The translations under genes were made by a program, and so were the position numbers. Below, piece after piece: positions 15,210 to 24,112 of a DNA stretch of 64,000 bases. Positions within the stretch are counted from its first letter, which is position 1; every line of letters begins with the position of its first letter. Source of the stretch: Candidatus Endomicrobium embiratermitis (GTDB lineage: Bacteria; Elusimicrobiota; Endomicrobiia; Endomicrobiales; Endomicrobiaceae). Location: the NCBI GenBank assembly GCA_009781315.1, contig WQYI01000001.1:124001-188000 (forward strand). Direction: 5' to 3'. The notes beneath the pieces are model-generated. The model made no database searches. It had not been told where the DNA came from and worked only from the letters and a program-made list of their open reading frames with translations.

Positions 15210-16443
15210 GGAAAAAGTAATTCTGGTCGGCTTACAAACCAAAGATAAAACGAGAGAGGATACGGAAAAATCTCTTAACGAACTTGAGAGTCTTTGTCTT
15301 ACCGACGGCGCTGAGACTATAGAAAAGATTATCCAAAAAAAAGACGTTCCGGACGCCGCGTATTTTATAGGTTACGGCAAGGTTTTGGAAATTAAAGAAA
15401 AAGTTGAAAATCTAAAAGCCGACGCGGTAGTTTTTGACGACGCCTTAAAGCCCGTTCAGCAGAGAAATCTTGAAAAGTTAATAGATAAAAAAGTAGTTGA
15501 CAGGACAAGGATTATTCTCGACATATTCGCTTACAGGGCAAGGACTAAAGAGGGTAAACTTCAGGTTGAACGCGCGGAGATGACTTATCACGCGGCAAGG
15601 CTTGCAAGCCAGGGCGTTCATTTGGACAGCCAGACCGGCGGTATAGGCACAAGACGCGGTCCGGGCGAGAGAAAAATAGAAACGGATAAAAGAAAAATCA
15701 GAGACAGAATCGCGGAGCTTGACAGGGAAATAGAAAAAATCAAAGAAAGACGCGAAATACAGAGAAATTTAAGGGATAATTCCGATTTGCCGGAAGTAGC
15801 TATAGCTGGATACACTAACGCCGGAAAATCCACTTTGCTTGCAACGCTTTCCAAAAGCAAAGTTTATGCGGACGATAAACTTTTTGCGACTCTTGACCCG
15901 CTTACAAGAAAAATAAAACTGCCAGGCGGTAGGGACGTTCTTTTAACCGATACGGTCGGATTTATAAATAAACTTCCTCACGATTTGGTCGCTGCTTTCA
16001 GATCGACAATGGAAGAAATTTTAAGGGCAAAATGCATTTTGCACGTTGTCGACGCCTCTAACCCGGACAGGAAAAAACAAATTCAAACGGTTTTAGACGT
16101 TTTAAAAGATATAGGCGCGGACAAAATTCCGGCGATTACGGTTTTTAATAAAGCGGACAAACTTGACGAGCAGGAAAAACTCATTTTTAATACCCGCGAC
16201 GTATTTTTGATTTCGGCAAAAAATTCAAGCGGAATAGAAAGGCTTTTAAATGAAATAGAAAAAAAAGTTGTTCCGCTTCACAGCGCGCGTAAAATTAACG
16301 TAAGTTATGAAAATCAGGACAAGACGGGCGCGATTTATAAACTTGCCAATGTGAAATCGGAAAAATATAATAAAAAATCGATATCGTTAACTTTTGAATG
16401 TTCCGACGAAAATTGGGAAAAAATAAAGAATTTGATTAAATAG
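15208..16443 (+). CDS. hflX: GTPase HflX
   Basis: Ribosome-associated GTPase that splits stalled or heat-damaged 70S ribosomes. The N-terminal HflX domain (residues 1-180) has the TDGAETIEKIIQKK and GYGKVLEIKE blocks and the GxGxRRGPGERKIETD segment. The G domain has GYTNAGKST (G1), DTVGF (G3), NKAD (G4) and SAK (G5). The 411-residue length is typical. It begins 11 bases after the GT9 gene. Confidence 0.96.
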   Translation: MEKVILVGLQTKDKTREDTEKSLNELESLCLTDGAETIEKIIQKKDVPDAAYFIGYGKVLEIKEKVENLKADAVVFDDALKPVQQRNLEKLIDKKVVDRTRIILDIFAYRARTKEGKLQVERAEMTYHAARLASQGVHLDSQTGGIGTRRGPGERKIETDKRKIRDRIAELDREIEKIKERREIQRNLRDNSDLPEVAIAGYTNAGKSTLLATLSKSKVYADDKLFATLDPLTRKIKLPGGRDVLLTDTVGFINKLPHDLVAAFRSTMEEILRAKCILHVVDASNPDRKKQIQTVLDVLKDIGADKIPAITVFNKADKLDEQEKLIFNTRDVFLISAKNSSGIERLLNEIEKKVVPLHSARKINVSYENQDKTGAIYKLANVKSEKYNKKSISLTFECSDENWEKIKNLIK

Positions 16444-16445
16444 TT

Positions 16446-16537
16446 TTGTCGCCCTGCGCGAAGTCGCAGGGTCTATAAATTAATAGATTCTGCGACGGAG
16501 TTTATCCTGCACGAAGCTGCAGGGCGCAGAATGACAT
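16446..16537 (+). repeat. Intergenic repeat with nested CGAAG-loop hairpins (hflX-der)
   Basis: CCCTGCG/CGCAGGG (16452-16471) and CCTGCA/TGCAGG (16506-16523) both have CGAAG-type loops. ATTCTGCG (16487-16494) pairs with CGCAGAAT (16525-16532) around the second. The element ends GAATGAC, like the other GTCAT...ATGAC repeats, 14 bases before der. Confidence 0.75.
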
Positions 16538-16550
16538 ATAAGGAAAAGCA

Positions 16551-17882
16551 ATGCTCACAAAAGCAGCCGTTGTCGGCAGGCCTAATGTAGGCAAATCCAC
16601 TTTATTTAACAGGTTTATCGGCAGAAAAAAAGCCATAATCCATGAAATACCCGGCACGACCCGCGACAGAAACGATTATGAGGTAAACTGGAAAGATAAA
16701 AAATTTATCATCACGGATACTGCGGGATGGTCCAGCGACGTTACCGTATTTTCAAAAGATATGGCAAAACAACTGGATTTGGCCGTAGGCAAAGCCGATA
16801 TAATTTTGTTTGTCGTTGACGGAAAAAGCGGCGTTCTTCCGATGGATTATCAGATAGCGCAGCAGATACGCCAGACCCGTAAAAAGACAATTCTTGTGGT
16901 AAATAAAATAGACACGCAGGCTGAAGAATCCAAAGGTTACGAGTTTTACGAGCTTGGTTTTGACGATGTGGTTTTTGTTTCTGCAAACCACGGCAGAAAC
17001 ATAAATGAGCTTTTAGACAAAGTCTGGAGCAATATAAAATACGACAGACGTTCCAAAAAGACAGATGAGATTTTAAAAATAATACTTGTCGGAAAACCTA
17101 ACGTAGGCAAATCTTCTTTTGTAAACGCCGCCGCTAAAGAAGAGAGAAGCATAGTTCACGATGCGCCGGGTACTACAAGAGATTCTCTTTCCGTTCACGT
17201 CAGTTTTAACGATAAAGAATATATTTTAACCGACACGGCTGGGCTTCACAGAGGCAGCAAAACAAAAGACGATATGGAATATCTTTCTACGCTCAGCACG
17301 AGTTACGCGATTGACGACGCGGACATTGCCGTGCTTCTCGCCGACGCTTCTCAGGGAATAGGCGAAACGGAAGTAAAAATCGCAAGGCTTCTTATAGAAA
17401 AAAGAAAGCCGGTGATAGTAGCGGTAAATAAATGGGATTTAATCGAAGACAAAGAAGAAGCGGCAAAATATTTTACCGAGCAGCTCCGCGAAAAAATAAA
17501 ATTTATGAGCTGGGCCGACATAATTTTTATTTCGGCTAAAACAGGTCAGAGACTAGAGAGGATTTTTGCCGAATCCGAGCTTGTTTATAAGCAATATACC
17601 AAAGAGATTTCCAAAGAAGAACTTAACGAGCTTGTCCGCGAAGCGGTCGCGAAAAAGCCTTTCGTAAGAAAAGGCAAAGTTTTAAAGTTTAAAGAATACG
17701 CGCAGGTCGCGGTAAAGCCGCCGGTGTTTATTTTTTCGGTAAACGATTTGGAGCTTGTTCATTTTTCTTACGAAAGATTTCTTGAAAACCGTTTCAGGGA
17801 AAGATTCGGTTTTAAAGGCACGCCGATAGTTTTGAAATTCAGGCAGTTTTTCAGAATAAAAAACGAGAGCAATATTAATTAA
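16551..17882 (+). CDS. der: Ribosome assembly GTPase Der (EngA)
   Basis: Tandem-GTPase protein needed for 50S subunit maturation. G domain 1 has GRPNVGKSTLFN, DTAGW and NKID. G domain 2 has GKPNVGKSSFVN, DTAGL, NKWD and SAKTGQ. The KH-like C-terminal domain follows, with GTPIVLKFR near the end. 443 residues is standard. AGGAAAAG at 16540-16547 is the ribosome-binding site. Confidence 0.97.
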   Translation: MLTKAAVVGRPNVGKSTLFNRFIGRKKAIIHEIPGTTRDRNDYEVNWKDKKFIITDTAGWSSDVTVFSKDMAKQLDLAVGKADIILFVVDGKSGVLPMDYQIAQQIRQTRKKTILVVNKIDTQAEESKGYEFYELGFDDVVFVSANHGRNINELLDKVWSNIKYDRRSKKTDEILKIILVGKPNVGKSSFVNAAAKEERSIVHDAPGTTRDSLSVHVSFNDKEYILTDTAGLHRGSKTKDDMEYLSTLSTSYAIDDADIAVLLADASQGIGETEVKIARLLIEKRKPVIVAVNKWDLIEDKEEAAKYFTEQLREKIKFMSWADIIFISAKTGQRLERIFAESELVYKQYTKEISKEELNELVREAVAKKPFVRKGKVLKFKEYAQVAVKPPVFIFSVNDLELVHFSYERFLENRFRERFGFKGTPIVLKFRQFFRIKNESNIN

Positions 17883-17899
17883 GGCAGACGAAAAAAAAT

Positions 17900-18682
17900 A
17901 TGTTCAAAAAGATATTTCTGATTATTATTGCGTTTGCCGTATTTGTGAACGCGGCATATGCTCAATATTATCCCGATAACAATGAGAATATTAAACATGA
18001 AAACGGCGGATACGATATAGATGTCGTATATAACATCGCAAATATCGGAATTGATTTTAATATTTACGGATCGGGAAATTATTTAAGCATGTTTACGGCG
18101 GAAGTAGCAAATATATATTTACAGGAAAGAGAAACCTCTTTAGGTTTGCATTTCAGTCCTTTTTTATACGTAACCGGGTCTGACGAGAATGAAATGTACC
18201 GCAAAATAAGTCCTTTGAATTTGACTGTTTTTTGGAATCCTGTATGGAGTATAAAAAGAGGCGGAATATTCGGTCCGTATGTGTCTGTAAATTATTTTCT
18301 TTCCGAAAAAAACGATTTTTCATTTGGTACGGGATTATATTTCTCTCTTTTTTCGAATTATTCTTACGACGGAAGTTTTATAAATAACGTAGTATCCGCT
18401 AAAGTGGGTTATCGTTATATAAATGATAGAAATACATATTATATAGGCATCAATACCGATATAGCACAACTGCTGAAATTGTTATTATTGGGATTGTTAT
18501 CTTCCGGTTCCAATAAATATGACGACGATTATAGCAGCAGCTTTAGCGACAATAAAAAACATGATGATAAAAAGCAAAAACATAAAGAACGCGAACATAA
18601 GGAACGTAAAAGTAAGGAAAATAAACCAAAAAAAGATAAGAAAAAAAATAAGAAAGAAGCCGGTAATGCAGGGGCGTCATAA
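17900..18682 (+). CDS. Secreted, probable beta-barrel protein with lysine-rich C-terminal tail
   Basis: Not recognised. Signal peptide MFKKIFLIIIAFAVFVNAAYA, then about 180 residues of alternating aromatic/polar strands (FLYVTGSD, GIFGPYVSVNYFL, FSFGTGLYFSLFSNY, YRYINDRNTYYIGINTD) that look like a small outer-membrane barrel. A short hydrophobic run (LLKLLLLGLLSSG) follows, then a highly charged tail from about residue 215 (KKHDDKKQKHKEREHKER and on). The stop overlaps plsY (TAATG), so it is in the der-plsY-gpsA operon. The tail may be a surface or cell-wall-contacting segment, which is inference only. Confidence 0.75.
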   Translation: MFKKIFLIIIAFAVFVNAAYAQYYPDNNENIKHENGGYDIDVVYNIANIGIDFNIYGSGNYLSMFTAEVANIYLQERETSLGLHFSPFLYVTGSDENEMYRKISPLNLTVFWNPVWSIKRGGIFGPYVSVNYFLSEKNDFSFGTGLYFSLFSNYSYDGSFINNVVSAKVGYRYINDRNTYYIGINTDIAQLLKLLLLGLLSSGSNKYDDDYSSSFSDNKKHDDKKQKHKEREHKERKSKENKPKKDKKKNKKEAGNAGAS

Positions 18683-19278
18683 TGCTTATAAAAATTTTAT
18701 ATTTGATTTTCGCTTATTTTTGCGGGGCGATTCCGTTTGCTTATATTATTTCAAAATTTGCCGCGAACGTTGACATAAGAACAGTCGGCTCGGGAAATCC
18801 CGGGGCTACAAACGTTTTCAGGGCAGTCGGCAAAAAAGCAGGAATAATTACTTTTATTCTCGACGCGCTGAAAGGTTTTTTACCGGTACTATTTGCGATA
18901 CATATAGATAATTCTTTTTCTTATTCCGTAGCTGTCGCGACTATGACAATGGTCGGGCATATGTTTACCGTGTTTTTAAAATTTAAAGGCGGAAAAGGCG
19001 TTGCCACGGCCTGCGGCGCGTTTTTGGCTTTAATGCCTTTTCCTACGCTTATAGCTTTTGCCGTGTTTGCTTTGGTTTTTGTTTTTTCGGGATATGTCTC
19101 TTTGGGCTCGGTATGCGCGGCTTTATCTTTGCCTTTGGCGTCTTATTTTTCCGGTTACGCGCTTGAAGCCGTAATTTTTGCTTTTGCTTTAGCTTCAATA
19201 ATCATTTACAAGCACAAAGCTAATATGCAAAGATTACGCAGAGGCGAAGAATATAAATTTAAAATATTGAGGAAATGA
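18682..19278 (+). CDS. plsY: Acyl-phosphate:glycerol-3-phosphate acyltransferase PlsY
   Basis: Integral membrane enzyme making lysophosphatidate, the first step of phospholipid synthesis. The signature GSGNPGATNVFRAVGKKAG, the FKGGKGVAT loop and a third conserved loop near YKHKANMQRLRRGEE are present. Five or more membrane helices fit the 198 residues. gpsA, which makes its substrate glycerol-3-phosphate, follows after 1 base. Confidence 0.96.
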   Translation: MLIKILYLIFAYFCGAIPFAYIISKFAANVDIRTVGSGNPGATNVFRAVGKKAGIITFILDALKGFLPVLFAIHIDNSFSYSVAVATMTMVGHMFTVFLKFKGGKGVATACGAFLALMPFPTLIAFAVFALVFVFSGYVSLGSVCAALSLPLASYFSGYALEAVIFAFALASIIIYKHKANMQRLRRGEEYKFKILRK

Positions 19279-19279
19279 T

Positions 19280-20272
19280 ATGAAAATAACCGTATTGGGA
19301 GCAGGCTCCTGGGGCGCGACTCTTGCAGCTTTGCTTTTGGAAAACGGCCATCAGGCTGTGCTTTGGGAGTTCGATAAAAAAAGAGCGGACGATTTGCAGT
19401 CCAGAAAAATAAAACCTTTTTCAGCCGGTATAGATTTGCCGAAAGATTTATATATTACAAACAGTCTTGAATCCTTAAAAGACAGCCAAGGGCTGTTGTT
19501 CGCGGTACCTTCGCAATTTATGCGTTCAACGTGTAATTTATTAAAAAGCAGCGGTGTTACTCTTTCCGGTAAACTTATAATGAGCGCCACTAAAGGAATA
19601 GAAAATAAAACTTTGCTCAGAATGTCTGAAGTTATTGAGGAAATTTTTCCCGGAAGTTATGATAATATTGCCGCGTTGTCGGGTCCCAGCCACGCGGAGG
19701 AAGTTTGCAGAAAAATGCCTACTGCCGTAACGTCGGCGTCATATAATATTGAAACGGCAGAAAAATGCAGAGCCCTTTTTATGAACGATTATTTCAGGGT
19801 GTATAACCAAACGGATATTATCGGCGTGGAAACCGGCGCGGCGCTTAAAAACGTTTTTGCTATCGCCTCAGGCATTGTGGACGGATTAAAATACGGCGAC
19901 AATACCAAAGCCGCGATAGTATCAAGAGGCTTAAAAGAGCTTGCCAGAATCGGCGTTGCTTTAGGCGGCAAAGAGCAGACTTTTTACGGTTTATCCGGAG
20001 TAGGCGATTTAATGGTGACATGTTTTTCAATGCATTCAAGAAACCGCGCCGTAGGTCAGGCCGTAGGCGAAGGAAAAAGCGCGTATGAAGCGGAAAAAAG
20101 TCTGGGTATGATAGCCGAGGGCGTAAAAAACTCGATAAGTGCTTATGAAATCGGAAAAAAACTGAATGTCGAGCTTCCAATAATAAATGAAGTTTATGAA
20201 GTTTTGTTTAACGGAAAAAATCCTTTGGAAGCGGTAAATATTTTAATGACCAGAGAGCCTAAACATGAATAA
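19280..20272 (+). CDS. gpsA: Glycerol-3-phosphate dehydrogenase [NAD(P)+]
   Basis: Reduces dihydroxyacetone phosphate to sn-glycerol-3-phosphate for phospholipids. N-terminal Rossmann motif VLGAGSWGATLA, FAVPSQFMR, SATKGIE, ALSGPSHAEEV with the catalytic-lysine region, GAALKNVFAIASGI and GVGDLMVTCFS are all visible. 330 residues is normal. The end overlaps the HU gene by 8 bases. Confidence 0.97.
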   Translation: MKITVLGAGSWGATLAALLLENGHQAVLWEFDKKRADDLQSRKIKPFSAGIDLPKDLYITNSLESLKDSQGLLFAVPSQFMRSTCNLLKSSGVTLSGKLIMSATKGIENKTLLRMSEVIEEIFPGSYDNIAALSGPSHAEEVCRKMPTAVTSASYNIETAEKCRALFMNDYFRVYNQTDIIGVETGAALKNVFAIASGIVDGLKYGDNTKAAIVSRGLKELARIGVALGGKEQTFYGLSGVGDLMVTCFSMHSRNRAVGQAVGEGKSAYEAEKSLGMIAEGVKNSISAYEIGKKLNVELPIINEVYEVLFNGKNPLEAVNILMTREPKHE

Positions 20273-20528
20273 AAATAATATAGCGGATTCTCTTACCAAT
20301 ATTTTAAGCTCCAAAAAAGAAGCGGCAAAAGCCGTTGATATGGTTTTTGAGCAGATTTCAAAAGCTTTGAAAAACGGCGAAAAAGTCGTGATAACGGGTT
20401 TTGGAAGTTTTAATATGTTTATAACAAAAACAAAAAAAGGGCGAAATCCAAAGACCGGCGAAAGCCTTTTTATCGCTCCGATGAAAAAAATCCGTTTTAA
20501 ACAGTCCAAAGAGTTTTTTGACAAATAG
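20265..20528 (+). CDS. HU/IHF family DNA-binding protein
   Basis: 87-residue nucleoid protein that bends DNA. It has the DNABII fold signature GFGSFNMFITKTKKGRNPKTGESLFI with the proline-tipped beta-arm region (GRNPKTGE) and a helical N-terminus with LSSKKEAAKAVDMVFEQI. It lies in the gpsA operon with an 8-base overlap and ahead of a MerR-type gene. That order resembles the common IHF-alpha/MerR pairing beside translation genes. Confidence 0.94.
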   Translation: MNKNNIADSLTNILSSKKEAAKAVDMVFEQISKALKNGEKVVITGFGSFNMFITKTKKGRNPKTGESLFIAPMKKIRFKQSKEFFDK

Positions 20529-20570
20529 TTATAAATAAGTAAAATATAACGGTTTAGGGGAAATGCAGAT

Positions 20571-20936
20571 ATGAAAGAAATACCTCCGATTCCGGATAAA
20601 GAATACTTCACGATAGGCGAAGTTTCGCAGATTACGCAGTCGCCTAAATATACTTTGAGATACTGGGAAAACGAGTTTAAACTTCTTCGTCCCGTAAGGA
20701 AAAGCTCGGGGCAGAGGCGGTATCGCAAAGAGGAAGTCGAGCTTGTTTTTAAAATTAAAGATTTATTGTACAATAAGCGTTACACCATTGAAGGCGTTAA
20801 AAAGTATTTGACGGGCGACAAACGTAAAACGCAGCTGGTGTTTAAAGATTTAAAAGAAGAACATTTACCGGACACGAAGATATTAAGGGAAATAAAAGAA
20901 GAACTGACAGCAGTTATTAAACTGTTAAAAAGATAG
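20571..20936 (+). CDS. MerR-family transcriptional regulator
   Basis: 121 residues. The winged helix-turn-helix YFTIGEVSQITQSPKYTLRYWENEF...SGQRRYRKEEVELVFKIKDLLY fills residues 12-75, followed by a short helix with YTIEGVKKYL. There is no effector-binding domain, as in the small MerR proteins found next to HU/IHF genes in many bacteria. Target genes are unknown. Confidence 0.93.
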   Translation: MKEIPPIPDKEYFTIGEVSQITQSPKYTLRYWENEFKLLRPVRKSSGQRRYRKEEVELVFKIKDLLYNKRYTIEGVKKYLTGDKRKTQLVFKDLKEEHLPDTKILREIKEELTAVIKLLKR

Positions 20937-20980
20937 TTAGCTGATATTTCGATTACTTTGAAATATTAAAAAGCAAAAGT

Positions 20981-21054
20981 CGGGGCGTAGCGCAGTTGGC
21001 TAGCGCACTCCCTTGGGGTGGGAGAGGCCGCTGGTTCAAGTCCAGTCGCCCCGA
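20981..21054 (+). tRNA. tRNA-Pro (anticodon GGG)
   Basis: Cloverleaf read by eye: acceptor CGGGGCG/CGCCCCG, D stem GCGC/GCGC, anticodon stem CTCCC/GGGAG with loop TTGGGGT (anticodon 21015-21017), and T arm with TTCAAGT. Discriminator is A, and CCA is not encoded. Reads CCC and CCU codons. Confidence 0.96.
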
Positions 21055-21064
21055 TGTTTTAAAA

Positions 21065-21097
21065 GTCCATTGCAAGTTCTTTGCAATGGATTTTTTA
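21065..21097 (+). terminator. Rho-independent terminator after tRNA-Pro
   Basis: TCCATTGCAA and TTGCAATGGA form a 10-bp stem around a short loop, followed by TTTTTT. It ends 13 bases before the next gene's ATG. Confidence 0.85.
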
Positions 21098-21109
21098 AGC
21101 TTATACGAT

Positions 21110-22873
21110 ATGAAAATAAAATTTTTTTTTATTTTAGCTTTAATGTTTGCAATACAGTTTTCTTACGCCGCCTCCGGCAGGAGAAAGCATTTTTTATCGC
21201 ATGGCCCGTCGGTCGCTTCTTTTGGCGCTGGCGAAACGGTTTTCTCGGGATACAAAGACCCTTTAATAATACAATACAATCCGTCGCTTGCGGCGTTTTT
21301 TCAGGAAAACGCAATAGGGCTTTCAAGATTTGATTTATATGAAGGCAGCGCGTATAATGCCGCTTCCGCGGCTTTGTCGCTCGGGAATAATTATTTTATA
21401 GGAATTTCCGCGTCCAATTTATCGAGCGGAAATATTGAAGTAAGAGAAACAATTTACAGCGACGCTAAAGAAATATCCATAAACACATGGGATTACGTTT
21501 TATCCGGCGCAGGTTTTGTGGATTCTTTAGGTCTGGCTTACGGTTTGAATATAAAATATCTGTATTACGATTTATATCTTAAACGCGGCGGAACGTTTGC
21601 CATAGACGGGGGCGTCGCGAAATCTTTTAAGGGTCCTGAAATATTCAATAACTTATCTAAAATAAAACTCGGATTTTCAGCCCAGAATTTTGTTGCGGGC
21701 GAATTAAAAGTAGACGCTGAAGCGGATGATATTCCTTCGATTTACAGGTTAAGTTCCGCGATTATAGTCCCTGTTTATTACAGATTTCAGTCGCAGGATT
21801 CCTTAAGCATATACGCAGATTTAAAATATGAAGACTATTTTCTGGATATTTACGCCGGTCTTTCCTATACATTCGTCGATAAATATTGCGTAAGGGCAGG
21901 CTATTATCCAGGACACTTTACTTTCGGTTTCGGAATAGATTTTTATTATTTTACTTTTGATTATGCCGCGGATTTCGGCGAGCTGGATTTGATTAACAGA
22001 TTCGGTCTGACATACAGATGGGGAGACAGAAAAAACGGCGAACTTGAACAAGAAGCTAAAGAAGCTTTGGATAAAGAAAAAATTACTTTAAGCGAAGCGG
22101 AAAAAAGATTTAAAGAAGCCAAAAAGCTTTATGATAGAAAAGAATATTTAAGAGCGACCGATATGCTTTCCGCGATAGTCGTTTCTTACCCGTCTTTTGA
22201 GTCGCCTATGTATTTTTATACAAAAATTATCGATGATGCGCGCAAAACGGCTTTGTCAAACGACGAGCTTGATTTTTCAAATCTTACCTACGCGAGAGGT
22301 TATTGCGCTTATTACAATACAGATTATAAAGAGGCTTTAAACGAATGGAACAAGTATATTCATTTTACCGGCGGAAGTGATGAAATAACGGAGTATAAAA
22401 ACAAAATAGACAATGCTTTAAACCTGGAACAGCTTAAAATGCGTGAAGCCGAACTTGCCGCAAAAGCAAATGAGATTTTGCAATCGGGAATAACGATGTT
22501 TGATTTATCAAAATGGGTCGGCTGCATAAAAACTATGGAGAAACTGCAAAAGTTTGTAAGCGATAACAATTTTTCAAAGTCGGTAGAATATTACTCTAAA
22601 GCAAAAGAGTACATTAACCAATCAGTATTGGAACTTTCAAAAACCATAAAACCGGAACCAGAATCACAGCATGCGGAAATACAAGAAGAAAAACAACATG
22701 AAATAGACGAAGAAAGCGCGGATAAAAAATACAATGAAGGCCTTATTCTATACGCACAGGGGCGTTATTTTGAAGCTGAACGCGTATGGGAACTCACGTT
22801 AAGATTAAATCCCAATCACCGGAAAGCAAAAATCGCGCTTAACAGGCTGCGTAAAAACAGTATGGATAATTAG
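21110..22873 (+). CDS. Outer-membrane PorV/UPF0164-like barrel with C-terminal TPR repeats
   Basis: Signal peptide MKIKFFFILALMFAIQFSYA, then a PorV/FadL-like barrel of about 300 residues (ASFGAGETVFSGYKDPLIIQYNPSLAAF, GIGISASNLSSG-like strands, GLTYRWG closing strand). From about residue 320 the chain is helical, with TPR-like units. The first is EAEKRFKEAKKLYDRKEY; the last has GLILYAQGRYFEAERVW...LNPNHRKA. The role is not known; the TPR part would lie in the periplasm and bind partners. The longer open frame runs back through the tRNA, so I start at 21110. Confidence 0.82.
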   Translation: MKIKFFFILALMFAIQFSYAASGRRKHFLSHGPSVASFGAGETVFSGYKDPLIIQYNPSLAAFFQENAIGLSRFDLYEGSAYNAASAALSLGNNYFIGISASNLSSGNIEVRETIYSDAKEISINTWDYVLSGAGFVDSLGLAYGLNIKYLYYDLYLKRGGTFAIDGGVAKSFKGPEIFNNLSKIKLGFSAQNFVAGELKVDAEADDIPSIYRLSSAIIVPVYYRFQSQDSLSIYADLKYEDYFLDIYAGLSYTFVDKYCVRAGYYPGHFTFGFGIDFYYFTFDYAADFGELDLINRFGLTYRWGDRKNGELEQEAKEALDKEKITLSEAEKRFKEAKKLYDRKEYLRATDMLSAIVVSYPSFESPMYFYTKIIDDARKTALSNDELDFSNLTYARGYCAYYNTDYKEALNEWNKYIHFTGGSDEITEYKNKIDNALNLEQLKMREAELAAKANEILQSGITMFDLSKWVGCIKTMEKLQKFVSDNNFSKSVEYYSKAKEYINQSVLELSKTIKPEPESQHAEIQEEKQHEIDEESADKKYNEGLILYAQGRYFEAERVWELTLRLNPNHRKAKIALNRLRKNSMDN

Positions 22874-22883
22874 CAGTTATTGC

Positions 22884-22912
22884 TTGACTGGTGTTTTTCA
22901 AAAGTATATAAT
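22884..22912 (+). promoter_or_regulatory. Sigma70-type promoter for the ABC ATPase gene
   Basis: TTGACT (22884-22889), a 17-base spacer and TATAAT (22907-22912). It starts a leader of about 60 bases. Confidence 0.75.
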
Positions 22913-22983
22913 ATTTCGATAATTCATATATAAAAATCAACAAATTTTAATTCTGCGTACTTTTTCGGGGGGGTAGAAGGGCA

Positions 22984-24090
22984 ATGGCAAACATTATTTT
23001 GAAAGACGTTTGGAAACGTTACGGAGATTTAGATATTGTAAAAAATTTCAATATTGAAATACCGGATAAATCTTTTTGTATTCTCGTCGGACCTTCCGGC
23101 TGCGGGAAAACGACTACTTTGCGCATGATAGCTGGGCTTGAAGAAATTTCCGACGGAGATATTTATATAGACGGTTTACGGGTCAATGATATTCCTCCCA
23201 AAAAACGCGATATAGCGATGGTTTTTCAAAGCTACGCGCTTTATCCCCATATGACGGTTTATGACAATATGGCTTTTGGTTTAAAGCTCAGAGGTTACAG
23301 CAAAAAAGAAATACAGCAGCGAGTAAACGAAGCCGCTGAAATTTTAAGCATAGAACATCTTCTTGAAAGGCGCCCTAAGCAGCTCAGCGGAGGGCAGAGG
23401 CAGAGAGTCGCGGTAGGAAGAGCTATTGTGCGTAAACCTAAAGTATTTTTGTTTGACGAGCCCCTTTCAAACCTAGACGCAAAGCTAAGGGGACAGATGA
23501 GAGCCGAACTTAAAAAACTCCATGAAAGGCTTCAAAGCACGATGATATACGTTACCCACGACCAGACCGAAGCTATGACTATGGGCGATATGATTTGCGT
23601 TATGAAAGAGGGAATAATACAGCAGATTGCCGGTCCTATTGATCTTTACGATAACCCCGCCAATAAATTTGTAGCTGGTTTTATCGGCAGTCCCGCGATG
23701 AATTTTTTTGAAGTCGAAGTATTAAATAAAAACGAAGAAATTTTCTTAAACGAAGGCACTTTTGAATTTCAGATTCCGGCGCAGTTAAAAGATAAAGTCT
23801 CGTCTTATGCCGGACAAAAAGTAACAATGGGAATAAGACCTGAAGATATATATGACAAACTTTTCTTTAATCCCGCAAATAAAGCCGCTATATCTACTTT
23901 TAGCGCCACCGTCGAAGTCGTAGAGCCACTAGGAAGCGAAATTTATCTGCACTTGAACACCGGCAAAAACGAACTGGTTGCAAAAGTCGATTCTCATAAT
24001 CAGGCGAAAACGAACCAGATAATAGAGCTTGTGTTTAACATTTCAAAGACCCATTTATTCGACAATGCCAGCGGCGCAAAAATTATGTAG
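22984..24090 (+). CDS. ABC transporter ATP-binding protein, MsmK/UgpC/MalK type
   Basis: 368 residues: Walker A GPSGCGKTT, Q-loop FQSYALYPHMTVYDN, signature LSGGQRQRVAVGRA, Walker B VFLFDEPLSNLDAK, H-loop VTHDQTEAMT. A C-terminal TOBE/MalK regulatory domain holds MGIRPEDI. Such ATPases energise sugar or glycerol-3-phosphate importers of the CUT1 class. No permease or binding protein lies near, so it probably serves one or several importers encoded elsewhere, as MsmK does in streptococci. The leader carries an odd GGGGGGG run just before the start. Confidence 0.93.
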   Translation: MANIILKDVWKRYGDLDIVKNFNIEIPDKSFCILVGPSGCGKTTTLRMIAGLEEISDGDIYIDGLRVNDIPPKKRDIAMVFQSYALYPHMTVYDNMAFGLKLRGYSKKEIQQRVNEAAEILSIEHLLERRPKQLSGGQRQRVAVGRAIVRKPKVFLFDEPLSNLDAKLRGQMRAELKKLHERLQSTMIYVTHDQTEAMTMGDMICVMKEGIIQQIAGPIDLYDNPANKFVAGFIGSPAMNFFEVEVLNKNEEIFLNEGTFEFQIPAQLKDKVSSYAGQKVTMGIRPEDIYDKLFFNPANKAAISTFSATVEVVEPLGSEIYLHLNTGKNELVAKVDSHNQAKTNQIIELVFNISKTHLFDNASGAKIM

Positions 24091-24112
24091 GGTTTTACGC
24101 TTGAGGCAAAAA

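Noticed and set aside
18519-18773. 84-codon alternative frame over the lysine-rich tail and plsY start
   Set aside because: Out-of-frame shadow of the A-rich tail region; plsY and the upstream gene account for the sequence.
20996-21109. N-terminal extension of the PorV-like protein through the tRNA
   Set aside because: The frame crosses tRNA-Pro and a terminator; a proper signal peptide starts at 21110.
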